A DNA stretch of 11,713 nt from a bacterium (GTDB lineage: Bacteria > Vulcanimicrobiota > Xenobia > RGZZ01), in assembly GCA_021782195.1 (NCBI GenBank), contig JAJXVI010000022.1:1-11713 (forward strand), written 5' to 3'. Position 1 is the stretch's first letter. Every line of letters starts with the position of its first letter. Position numbers and translations under genes: made by a program. Below, piece after piece: positions 1 to 6,642 of this stretch. The notes below the pieces were generated by a model, which saw only the letters and a list, made by a program, of their open reading frames with translations, had not been told where the DNA came from and ran no database searches.

Positions 1-149
1 CGGTGCGACTTTCTGGCAACGTCAGTGGCGACCCTCCCTTCACCGGGGTGCTGCGCCATCCGGGCTGGCGACTGGTCAAGGCATCCGTGCCGATTCCGCC
101 GGCCGATCAGGACGCATTGATTGTCTGTCCGGCTGAAGTGGAGATCTGA
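1..149 (+). CDS. DUF2760-like protein, 3' end only
   Basis: This is the last 48 codons of a gene entering from the left edge, read in the frame starting at base 3 and ending with TGA at 147-149. The visible tail includes 'VSGDPPFTGVLRHPGWRL' and ends 'IVCPAEVEI'. That pattern, with a GDPPF-like turn, an RHPGW segment and a terminal PAEVE(I/L), is what I recall for the C-terminus of DUF2760 proteins. These are small proteins of unknown function commonly encoded next to Hsp70 homologues. The Hsp70-like gene starts 11 bases after the stop, so the pair is probably co-transcribed and perhaps translationally coupled. The family assignment rests on remembered motif similarity and on this neighbourhood; the N-terminal part is outside the window. 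Confidence 0.7.
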   Translation, partial: VRLSGNVSGDPPFTGVLRHPGWRLVKASVPIPPADQDALIVCPAEVEI

Positions 150-160
150 CACTTTCCTCC

Positions 161-3013
161 ATGTCGCGTAAAAGTCGCTATATCATCGGTATCGACCTGG
201 GTACCACAAACACCGCCATGGCGTACGTTGAACGACGCCGCATGCAGGCGCCAACGGTAACACCTCAACCGGTGGCGCAACGCGTGTCCGAGCACCAGGT
301 GGCGGAACGCCGCACCATGCCTTCGTTCCTGTACCTCCCTGGAGAGCACGAACTTCCCCAGCAGGCCCTTTCCCTTCCGTGGACCGACGACGTCTCGACG
401 GTGGTCGGTGAATTTGCACGTTCCCAGGGCGCCCGCGTGCCTACCCGCCTCGTGACCTCTGCCAAGTCGTGGCTGTGCCACCCGCGCGCCGATCGCAGCG
501 GCCCCATCCTTCCTTGGGACGCCCCGCCCGATCTCGCGCGCGTGTCCCCCGTGGAAGCCTCAGCCCGCTACCTTGCCCATCTGCGCGACGCGTGGGATCA
601 TACCTTCGGTCGCACCGCCCGCTTTCGCGAGCAGGAAATCGTGCTCTGCGTGCCCGCAAGCTTCAACGAGGTCGCGCGGGAACTCACCGTGCGCGCGGCC
701 AGTCTCGCGGGCCTCGACGACATCACCCTCCTCGAAGAGCCTCAAGCGGCCTTCTACGCCTGGCTGGAGCGCCACCGTGAACAGTGGCTCACCGAACTTG
801 CCGACGCTCGACGCATCCTGGTCTGCGACATCGGCGGAGGAACCACCGACTTCACGCTGATCGACGTCGATCAGGGCACGGCATCAAGCGGGTCTGCAAC
901 GCCGCGGTTGCGCCGCGCGGCCGTCGGGGAACACCTGATGCTCGGCGGCGACAACATGGACCTCGCGCTCGCCCACGTCGTGGAGCAGGCGTTGGGCGCA
1001 CGCTACGACCCGCGCTCCTGGGGTGTGCTGGTCGCCGAGTGCCGCAGCGCAAAGGAACGTCTCCTGGCGGCGGATGCTCCCGAAGAATATGCCGTGACCA
1101 TCGCGGGGGGAGGTCGCCGCCTTCTTGCCGGACTGGCATCCGTGCCACTGCCGCGTGAGGATGTGCGCCAGATCATCGTGGACGGGTTCTTTCCCTTCAC
1201 ACCGTACGACGAAGACCCGACCGTCGCGCGGCGCAGCGCCCTGAGCGAGTGGGGGTTGCCGTATGCGTCGGATGCCGCCGTATCGCGACACCTCGCCCGC
1301 TTCCTGCGCCATCAAGGCCACATCCAGGATCCGACTGGCATTCCCGACGTGGTTCTTTTCAACGGGGCCGCGCTGGAGCCCGCAGTCCTGCGCGATCGCG
1401 TGCTCGATCTGCTCGGCACGTGGGCGGGCCGCCGTCCCCGCCAGCTTCCCCATCCCGATCTCGACCTGGCGGTGGCACGGGGGGCTGCCTGGTTCGGCTG
1501 GGTCCGCCAGCACGGGGGACTGCGCATCGGAGGAGGCATGGCCCGCGCCTACTACGTCGGCGTGGCCGCCGGAGAAGCACCGCGCGCCGCCTGCCTGATT
1601 CCACGCGGACTTGAAGAAGGGCACGACATCGAGATTGCCGAGCCGGAGTTCCGCGTTGTGGTCGACCGCCCGGTCGCGTTTCCCCTCTACGCGTCAAGCG
1701 TACGCCTGGGGGATGAGCCCGGATCCATCGTCGACCTCGACAGTGGAGGTGACTTCGAGGCGCTGCCGCCCCTGGCGTCGGTGCTGGGCACAAAGCGCTC
1801 AAAGCGCCACAGCGAGGAACCAGCGCCCGACGTCGAGGCACCGCTCGACGAACCGGCAGAGATTCCCGTGCACCTGCGCGCCCGCGTCACTGAAATCGGC
1901 ACGCTCGAACTGTGGTGCGTGGCAAAACAGGCCGAGCGCACAGGCGAGGAAGAGTCGGCCGCGACCCCTCAGAAGTGGCGCCTGCAGTTCCAGGTCCGCG
2001 GCGACCAGACGGTTCCACAGCCTTCTGATCGCGTGGTCGCCTCCCCCAGCGAGGACCCTGGCGCCATCCGTCGAGCGACCCGGCTCATCGTTGAGACCTT
2101 CAACGTACGTCCCGGCAAGATGGAAAGCGCGCCGGTGCGCCCCCGCGGACTGCTCTGGGCACTTGAGGACGCGCTGCGCGCCCGACGCGAGGAATGGTCG
2201 TTGGGGCTTCTGCGCGACGTCTGGCAGGCACTTGATCGCGTCAAGCATCGCCGACGCAGCAGCGAGGCGTACGAAGCCCCGTGGCTCAATGCAACGGGGT
2301 GGAGTCTGCGCCCCGGGCTCGGATTTCCACTCGACGACTGGCGTGTGAACCGAACCTGGGAAATCTTCGAACGCGGACTGCAGTTCTCGCGAACCACCAA
2401 CGGACGCATCGAGTGGTGGGTGCTCTGGCGACGCATCGCCGGCGGACTCGAACGCGAACGCCAGCAGATTGTCTTCGAAGAGCTCATGCCCCACCTGCTG
2501 CCAGGCCGAAAGCATCACAAGACGCGCCTTGGCCCGCCAACCAGCAGCGCCGAATGGACGGAAGTGCTGCGTCTTGCAGCCTCCCTCGAGCGACTGGCCG
2601 TCATCCACAAACTGTTCCTCGGAAAATCGGCCGTTGAACGTCTGGACAAGCGCACGGGAACGCTCGAGTACTGGATGCTCGCGCGCCTGGGCGGACGCGT
2701 TCCGCTCTCCGCAAGTCCGCACCACTGCGTGCCTCCGGAGGTCGCAGCCGAGTGGATCGGGGCACTGCTCGAGCAACCGTGGAAGGAGCCGCGCATGGCC
2801 GGGTTTGCCGTGTGCCAGATGGGGCGGCTGACCGGCGACCGCAGCCGCGACCTCGACGAAGAGGTGCGCGCGGCGGCAGTGCGACGGTTGCGAAACGAGC
2901 AACTCGACGACCTGGTGCGACCACTGGAAGAGATCGTGGAGATGGACGACTCCGAGCAGGCTGTCGTCGCAGGTGAGACGTTGCCGGTCGGGCTACGCAT
3001 CGCGCGACCGTGA
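161..3013 (+). CDS. Hsp70-family ATPase with C-terminal DUF3731-type region
   Basis: This is a 950-residue DnaK-like protein, longer than DnaK (about 640). The nucleotide-binding domain is clear: the phosphate-1 loop is DLGTTNT (12-18), phosphate-2 is DIGGGTTDF (223-231), and the adenosine motif is 'VVLFNGAALEP' (397-407). A beta-rich stretch (about 460-620), interrupted by an acidic low-complexity segment (545-568), takes the place of the substrate-binding domain. Residues about 650-940 are Trp/Arg-rich helices containing 'NRTWEIFERGLQF' and 'EWWVLWRRIAGGL', typical of the DUF3731 region found at the C-terminus of this Hsp70 subgroup. It has no signal peptide, so it is cytoplasmic. The ATG is chosen because the domain starts nine codons later. 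The nearest GGAG (140-143) is too far away to be a good Shine-Dalgarno, so coupling to the upstream gene is likely. The client and role are unknown. It is not the canonical dnaK, because the lid domain and the EEVD-like tail are missing. Confidence 0.9.
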   Translation: MSRKSRYIIGIDLGTTNTAMAYVERRRMQAPTVTPQPVAQRVSEHQVAERRTMPSFLYLPGEHELPQQALSLPWTDDVSTVVGEFARSQGARVPTRLVTSAKSWLCHPRADRSGPILPWDAPPDLARVSPVEASARYLAHLRDAWDHTFGRTARFREQEIVLCVPASFNEVARELTVRAASLAGLDDITLLEEPQAAFYAWLERHREQWLTELADARRILVCDIGGGTTDFTLIDVDQGTASSGSATPRLRRAAVGEHLMLGGDNMDLALAHVVEQALGARYDPRSWGVLVAECRSAKERLLAADAPEEYAVTIAGGGRRLLAGLASVPLPREDVRQIIVDGFFPFTPYDEDPTVARRSALSEWGLPYASDAAVSRHLARFLRHQGHIQDPTGIPDVVLFNGAALEPAVLRDRVLDLLGTWAGRRPRQLPHPDLDLAVARGAAWFGWVRQHGGLRIGGGMARAYYVGVAAGEAPRAACLIPRGLEEGHDIEIAEPEFRVVVDRPVAFPLYASSVRLGDEPGSIVDLDSGGDFEALPPLASVLGTKRSKRHSEEPAPDVEAPLDEPAEIPVHLRARVTEIGTLELWCVAKQAERTGEEESAATPQKWRLQFQVRGDQTVPQPSDRVVASPSEDPGAIRRATRLIVETFNVRPGKMESAPVRPRGLLWALEDALRARREEWSLGLLRDVWQALDRVKHRRRSSEAYEAPWLNATGWSLRPGLGFPLDDWRVNRTWEIFERGLQFSRTTNGRIEWWVLWRRIAGGLERERQQIVFEELMPHLLPGRKHHKTRLGPPTSSAEWTEVLRLAASLERLAVIHKLFLGKSAVERLDKRTGTLEYWMLARLGGRVPLSASPHHCVPPEVAAEWIGALLEQPWKEPRMAGFAVCQMGRLTGDRSRDLDEEVRAAAVRRLRNEQLDDLVRPLEEIVEMDDSEQAVVAGETLPVGLRIARP

Positions 3014-3066
3014 GCGCACCAACTCAGCAGATCGCCTGATACCCCGCGCGGCGGAAATCACAAACG

Positions 3067-5271
3067 ATGATTGCGAAGGAACGAAACCGGCAGATGAACG
3101 GAAGCATCGAGCAGTACTGGGCCCGTGCGGCGAAGATTGTCGGCACGGAGTCGACGGATGCCGCCACCGACAAAACGACAGGCGTCGAGCTGGCTGCGGC
3201 ATTTCGGCGCGACGGCACCCTGCGCATGACCCCGACGGCCGCCCTGCGCCTCACCGATGCCGCCATCGTGGCTTTCTACCGTGCACTCGGAGAAGCGCCA
3301 GATCTGTCCGCGACTGACCCGGCGTGGATGGAGCAGTGCGACTTCGCCTTCGTCAACGTGCGGGCGTGCAGTCCGAGGCCCGACGCGTGCGGACGCGTGA
3401 CCGACGCCCTCAAGGTCATTCCCACGATGCGCGTTTCCGCCATCCACCTCGCTCCCTTCTTCGATCACACGCTTGACAACCTGTACGCGGTCGACAGCGT
3501 GCGCGTGGTCAGCGACTCGGTACTCGATGCCGCCCTCCGGGCGGGAGGCATTGACGGCGATACCCAGATTCGACTGCTGGTCGACGCGATTCACCGACTT
3601 GGATGGCGCGTGGGCTTTGACCTCGAGCCCCACACCGCCACCTTCTCGCGCATCGCGCTAGGACATCCATCGTGCTTCCGCTGGTTGCGCGTGGCCCCAC
3701 CCGATGCGATGCCGGACTTCGGCGCCACGCCGACGCCACGTGGTCACGAGGGCCTGTACGGGGGGGTGACCCAGGAGGAGATGTCGACCCCTGCGGCACA
3801 GGCCCAGCTGGTCGAAGAAGTGCGCGCCCTTGTCACGTCCACCTGCGCGGAGTTCGGATTGACAGAAATCGAAGACCTGTCGCAGGGGGTAGAGCGGGTG
3901 CGTGCGTGTCACGCACGGCTGACGGACCGGCTCATGGCGCTGGGATACTGGACGCTTCCTTCTCACACGTGGAACGGGGTCGGCCTGCCGCGTTTCGACT
4001 TCTACAACCGAGAGAAGAACTATCCCGAGTACGAGTACCTGGACGTCGAAGGAAAAGACCAGGCCGAGCACGCGTTCGGCATGCTGACCCCTTACCGACT
4101 GTTCGACGCCCTTCCGGTCAACGCTGTCCCGGTCACGTCCCCGCAGCCGGTGGCCGAAACGATCCAGTTTCTCGACGAGATTTTTCCGAGCGTACAGGAA
4201 CGGTATGGATTCGACTTCGTTCGCCTCGACTACGTTGACCACGTCTTCGATTCCACCCTGCCAGGCAGTGTGTCCCTGCCCGTGAGCGACCGCCTGCCAC
4301 CCGAACGACTGGCCGGCATCCTGGCGCGAGCACGACGCACGCGCCCCTCCACCGGCGCCATGGCGGAGCGCATGGGGGTCGACCTCGACGACTACGCCAG
4401 CATCGGCTTCAATCTGTTGCTCGGGACCGACATTCTTTCAAGCATGAACGCGGGTTACGTCGACTTCCTGCTGCGCCTCGAACGCGAGATCCACAGCGAC
4501 GACCCGGCGGTTCCCCGTCCCATCACGGGCACGGCCATTCCTGCCGGGCACGCGGAAGCGGCGCACGACGGAAGTCCCCGGCACGTCCACGCATCCCACG
4601 CACCCGCCACGGATTCACGTGACGGCGGCGCGAACATTCGCACCCGCACGTGTTCCGTGCTGGCAGTCGTGGACACCCACGACTCAGGCCACCCGCTCTT
4701 CTGGACGGTTCCCCTGGCGGACGCAGTGGGTCCGGAAGGGATGTCGCTGCGCCATTTCCTGGCGCGATTCCTCACGTGTGGCGCACGACGCCGTCCCAAG
4801 TACGAATGCATGGGCAACCAGGACCTCTCAACCGGACTGTACCTGGCGAACAACCATCCCGTCAGCCTGCGGTGGCGCGACGACGGGGTCTACAACGCGC
4901 GATACCACGCACTCGAGGACGCCTACGAACGGTTTCGTCCGTTCCTGCGGACCGCGCGCCTGGGGCCAGCCCACGTGGATAGCGAGGAGGGTTGGGCGGC
5001 CTGGTTCCTCGATGGCGAGCATGAACGCCTCCTCTGCATCGCGATCACCGAGCCCAGGGTCGAACGCGTCAAGCAGTGGGTTGCAGGTCCGCCGGTACTT
5101 CCGCCAGTTCGACGCATCAGCATCGACATCGTGGTCGGGCGCGACTGGCGCACAGCGCAGATCGAACCCGTGGAGGTGGGGGGAAGTCGCCTCTCCGCGT
5201 CCCGCGAAGACAACCTGCTCACGCTGACGGACCTGCCCAGGCCGAGCGCCTTCCTCTTCCGCATCTACTGA
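3067..5271 (+). CDS. Divergent GH13 (alpha-amylase)-like TIM-barrel protein
   Basis: I do not recognise this as a named enzyme, but the four GH13 signature regions can be picked out. Region I is 'GFDLEPHT' (D185, H189, one residue shorter than the usual DxxxNH). Region II is 'FVRLDYVDH', with R386, candidate nucleophile D388 and H392 in the canonical RxDxxxH spacing. Region III is 'GAMAERMG', with candidate acid/base E434. Region IV is 'VVDTHDSG', with H538-D539. About 200 residues separate regions I and II, much longer than a usual B domain segment. Residues 640-734 look like a beta-rich C-terminal domain. A His-rich insert sits at about 490-526. It has no signal peptide, so it is probably cytoplasmic and may act on an internal alpha-glucan or sugar, which is inference. 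The start is uncertain: ATG 3067, or ATG 3094 with GAAGGA 13 bases upstream. The gene lies 53 bases after the Hsp70 gene with no clear terminator between. Confidence 0.8.
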   Translation: MIAKERNRQMNGSIEQYWARAAKIVGTESTDAATDKTTGVELAAAFRRDGTLRMTPTAALRLTDAAIVAFYRALGEAPDLSATDPAWMEQCDFAFVNVRACSPRPDACGRVTDALKVIPTMRVSAIHLAPFFDHTLDNLYAVDSVRVVSDSVLDAALRAGGIDGDTQIRLLVDAIHRLGWRVGFDLEPHTATFSRIALGHPSCFRWLRVAPPDAMPDFGATPTPRGHEGLYGGVTQEEMSTPAAQAQLVEEVRALVTSTCAEFGLTEIEDLSQGVERVRACHARLTDRLMALGYWTLPSHTWNGVGLPRFDFYNREKNYPEYEYLDVEGKDQAEHAFGMLTPYRLFDALPVNAVPVTSPQPVAETIQFLDEIFPSVQERYGFDFVRLDYVDHVFDSTLPGSVSLPVSDRLPPERLAGILARARRTRPSTGAMAERMGVDLDDYASIGFNLLLGTDILSSMNAGYVDFLLRLEREIHSDDPAVPRPITGTAIPAGHAEAAHDGSPRHVHASHAPATDSRDGGANIRTRTCSVLAVVDTHDSGHPLFWTVPLADAVGPEGMSLRHFLARFLTCGARRRPKYECMGNQDLSTGLYLANNHPVSLRWRDDGVYNARYHALEDAYERFRPFLRTARLGPAHVDSEEGWAAWFLDGEHERLLCIAITEPRVERVKQWVAGPPVLPPVRRISIDIVVGRDWRTAQIEPVEVGGSRLSASREDNLLTLTDLPRPSAFLFRIY

Positions 5272-5418
5272 TGCGCGCGGCGAAGATCGCCGATGCTCTC
5301 GGGTGCCGGCGCCGGAGCAGAAGCAGAAGACCGACCGGCCCGGGCAGTCCGCGGCGCGTCCCCTCACGCGAGAAGATGTGCGCGGGGGCGTGACTTCCGC
5401 CACGGCCCCGATGTCACG
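5272..5418. other. Convergent intergenic region with small hairpins
   Basis: This 147-base gap lies between the stops of the GH13-like gene (+) and the hemQ-like gene (-). It contains a GGCGA/TCGCC hairpin with a 3-base loop (5279-5291), eight bases past the + strand stop; a 10-bp palindrome CCGGCGCCGG (5306-5315); and a bulged stem (5385-5409) close to the - strand stop. None has a T tract. They may assist termination from both sides, but in DNA this GC-rich, short stems also occur by chance. Confidence 0.4.
5385..5409 (-). terminator. Possible terminator hairpin after the hemQ-like gene
   Basis: GGGGC-GTG (5385-5392) pairs with CAC-G-GCCCC (5401-5409) around an 8-base loop with a single bulged G. 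In the - strand transcript it would form ten bases past the stop codon, which is a sensible place for a terminator. No U-tract follows, so an intrinsic terminator of the standard type is not supported. Confidence 0.25.
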
Positions 5419-6291
5419 TCATCCCAGGTCGTGGAGAATCTGCTCGAGCGAACGCTTGACGCACGTAAACATCGGCGTATCGCGCAACGTGAAGTTGCTG
5501 GCCTCAGTGTACCGCAGGCGGTGCACGAGGTCGACGAACTCCTGTGGATAGTCGCTGTCAAACGAGACCACGAACTCCTGGTCGTCGATACCGTACGAAT
5601 AGGACGTGTTGATCCGAATGCCCTTGAACGGCTCACTGGCGTGGATGTGCTCGTCCATCATGCCCTGGCGGGCGTGCGGGGTCAGGTCATACCAGGCACG
5701 CGTCTTGATGAACGGGTACACAAACAGGTACAGGCCCTGCCCCGGGAGCAGCTCGACCCCGTGCCCGCTCCCCTCGATGCGATTCACATACTGACTCCGC
5801 TTCTGCATCGCGACAAAGTTGTACGGTTGGGTGAGCCAGCCAGCGAGCGCGGTTCGGTTGATCGCGGCCTGACTCTCCGCAAAAGCGCGTACGTCAAAGG
5901 CGATACGCCAGAGCATGAAGTCCACTTCAGCCCGCATTCCGATCAGGCTGTAGGTGCGAAGAATCTTGAGGTCGGCATCCGTCTCCCAGGCGCTAACGGT
6001 TTCCAGGAACTCGCGGCGCGCGGCCTCTTTCTGGGCCTCGGGAAGACGACGAAAAGCGGGGTCAAGCTTGAAGAAGGCATAGTTGAGAAACTGTCGGCGA
6101 AGCCTGTCCGGTTCCTTCTGGGTCACCTGGCCGCTCGGGTCGAGGTCAACGGTACGTCGAGGACGTCCCTCTCCCACCTTCGGGGGACGACCCTGGGATG
6201 TCGCGTCGGCGGTTGCCGACGCCGCGCCGGGGAGCGCTTCCGGTGAAGCGGACGAGGTACTTGCGGAAGCACCGTGCACATGAGCTGTCAT
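5419..6291 (-). CDS. hemQ: Chlorite dismutase/coproheme decarboxylase family (HemQ/ChdC-like)
   Basis: This 290-residue protein belongs to the heme-binding family whose members decarboxylate coproheme to heme b or split chlorite. Its C-terminal half is characteristic: 'YPFIKTRAWYDL' (Y192, K196) and 'MMDEHIHASEPFKG' (H215) line up with the catalytic Tyr147, Lys151 and proximal heme ligand His174 of Listeria ChdC. 'YSYGIDDQEFVVSFDSD' and 'LRYTEASNFTLRDTP' are family blocks. The position of distal Gln187 is Asn228 here, with Arg226 two residues before it. A Ser/Ala-rich, then Arg/Pro-rich, N-terminal extension of about 60 residues precedes the fold, making it longer than the usual 230-250. The ATG at 6291 is chosen over upstream in-frame starts because AGGAGG lies five bases before it. 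No other heme genes are in the window, so the choice between coproheme decarboxylase and chlorite dismutase rests on sequence alone; decarboxylase is more likely. Confidence 0.88.
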   Translation of the reverse strand: MTAHVHGASASTSSASPEALPGAASATADATSQGRPPKVGEGRPRRTVDLDPSGQVTQKEPDRLRRQFLNYAFFKLDPAFRRLPEAQKEAARREFLETVSAWETDADLKILRTYSLIGMRAEVDFMLWRIAFDVRAFAESQAAINRTALAGWLTQPYNFVAMQKRSQYVNRIEGSGHGVELLPGQGLYLFVYPFIKTRAWYDLTPHARQGMMDEHIHASEPFKGIRINTSYSYGIDDQEFVVSFDSDYPQEFVDLVHRLRYTEASNFTLRDTPMFTCVKRSLEQILHDLG

Positions 6292-6296
6292 GAAAT

Positions 6297-6302
6297 CCTC
6301 CT
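6297..6302 (-). promoter_or_regulatory. Shine-Dalgarno AGGAGG of the hemQ-like gene
   Basis: On the - strand this reads AGGAGG, five bases before the ATG at 6291. It is the strongest ribosome site in the window. It decides the start of the hemQ-like gene, which could otherwise be extended 72 codons upstream in frame. Confidence 0.85.
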
Positions 6303-6318
6303 GAAATTGCCACGTGAT

Positions 6319-6336
6319 GTGCGCAAAGGCGCGCAC
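6319..6336 (-). promoter_or_regulatory. Inverted repeat GTGCGC/GCGCAC upstream of hemQ-like gene
   Basis: GTGCGC (6319-6324) and GCGCAC (6331-6336) form a perfect 6-bp inverted repeat with a 6-base spacer, beginning 28 bases before the start codon on the - strand. Its outer arm shares bases 6334-6336 with the next repeat, so the two hairpins cannot both form fully in RNA. A CACGTG palindrome (6311-6316) lies between it and the ribosome site. Confidence 0.45.
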
Positions 6337-6352
6337 GAGAAGGGTTCTCGTG
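6334..6352 (-). promoter_or_regulatory. Perfect 8-bp inverted repeat, operator or leader hairpin
   Basis: CACGAGAA (6334-6341) and TTCTCGTG (6345-6352) are perfect inverted repeats around GGG, 43-61 bases upstream of the hemQ-like ATG. The arm is not purely GC, which makes chance less likely than for the other repeats here. It could be a dimeric repressor's operator or a stem in the mRNA leader. The regulator is unknown. Confidence 0.5.
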
Positions 6353-6379
6353 GCTTTCGGCTGTCTGTTCATTGATCGG

Positions 6380-6411
6380 GCGCTCCGCCGCAACGCGCCG
6401 TTGTGGAGCGC
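6380..6411. repeat. Bulged inverted repeat in divergent intergenic region
   Basis: GCGCTCC (6380-6386) pairs with GGAGCGC (6405-6411). Inside it GCAACG pairs with CGTTGT, with one G-T wobble and a 3-base bulge, leaving a CGC loop. It lies about 90-120 bases upstream of the hemQ-like start and could be a third stem of that leader or a protein-binding site. Confidence 0.4.
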
Positions 6412-6611
6412 TCCCGTGAGACGCGACTCTTCGTCCCCGAACCGGCCACCCCTTCCATCGCAAGACCGGCAGTCGGCCGGGGGAACCATGTGCGGGCCAG
6501 GAACCAACGCGCCTGACGCAGAAGGCCCGCGCCGAGCACAGGGCGTCCCACGAGCTTGGGCTCAACGTTCAAGCGACCGTAACCCCGACCGGCGCGAAGC
6601 CGGAAAAACCG

Positions 6612-6626
6612 GGTGCGGTCCGCACC
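6612..6626 (+). promoter_or_regulatory. 15-base palindrome GGTGCGG-T-CCGCACC
   Basis: This is a perfect 7+7 palindrome around a single T, ending 16 bases before the GTG start of the secreted-protein gene and next to its GGGGTGG ribosome site. A one-base centre is too tight for a stable RNA loop without opening inner pairs, so a DNA operator is somewhat more likely than a hairpin. No binding factor is known. Confidence 0.4.
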
Positions 6627-6642
6627 ACGAAGGGGTGGTATC

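Larger units (their letters stand above)
6292..6642. other. Divergent intergenic region rich in inverted repeats
   Basis: These 351 bases separate the diverging hemQ-like (-) and secreted-protein (+) genes and must carry promoters for both. I could not pick out convincing -35/-10 pairs. Instead there are six inverted repeats: 6319-6336, 6334-6352, 6380-6411, 6466-6480 (CCGGC/GCCGG, 5-base loop), 6589-6603 (CCGGC/GCCGG around GCGAA, then five A) and 6612-6626. Short open frames here show no homology I recognise and look like read-through of the neighbouring frames. I see no RNA gene. Confidence 0.6.

Noticed and set aside
1799..2902. 367-codon open frame on the - strand inside the Hsp70-like gene
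   Set aside because: Antisense to a gene with conserved motifs. Long antisense frames are expected at this GC content.
5279..5315. Hairpin and palindrome after the GH13-like gene as an intrinsic terminator
   Set aside because: The stems are short and no T-tract follows, so I list them only as intergenic structure.
5316..5329. Short tandem AGCAGA repeat
   Set aside because: Only two copies; too short to mean anything.
5293..6246. 317-codon open frame on the + strand opposite the hemQ-like gene
   Set aside because: It is the mirror of a clearly coding - strand gene; its translation is low in recognisable motifs and it has no ribosome site.
6292..6507. In-frame upstream extension of the hemQ-like gene
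   Set aside because: AGGAGG lies directly before the 6291 ATG, and the extension would run through the inverted repeats.
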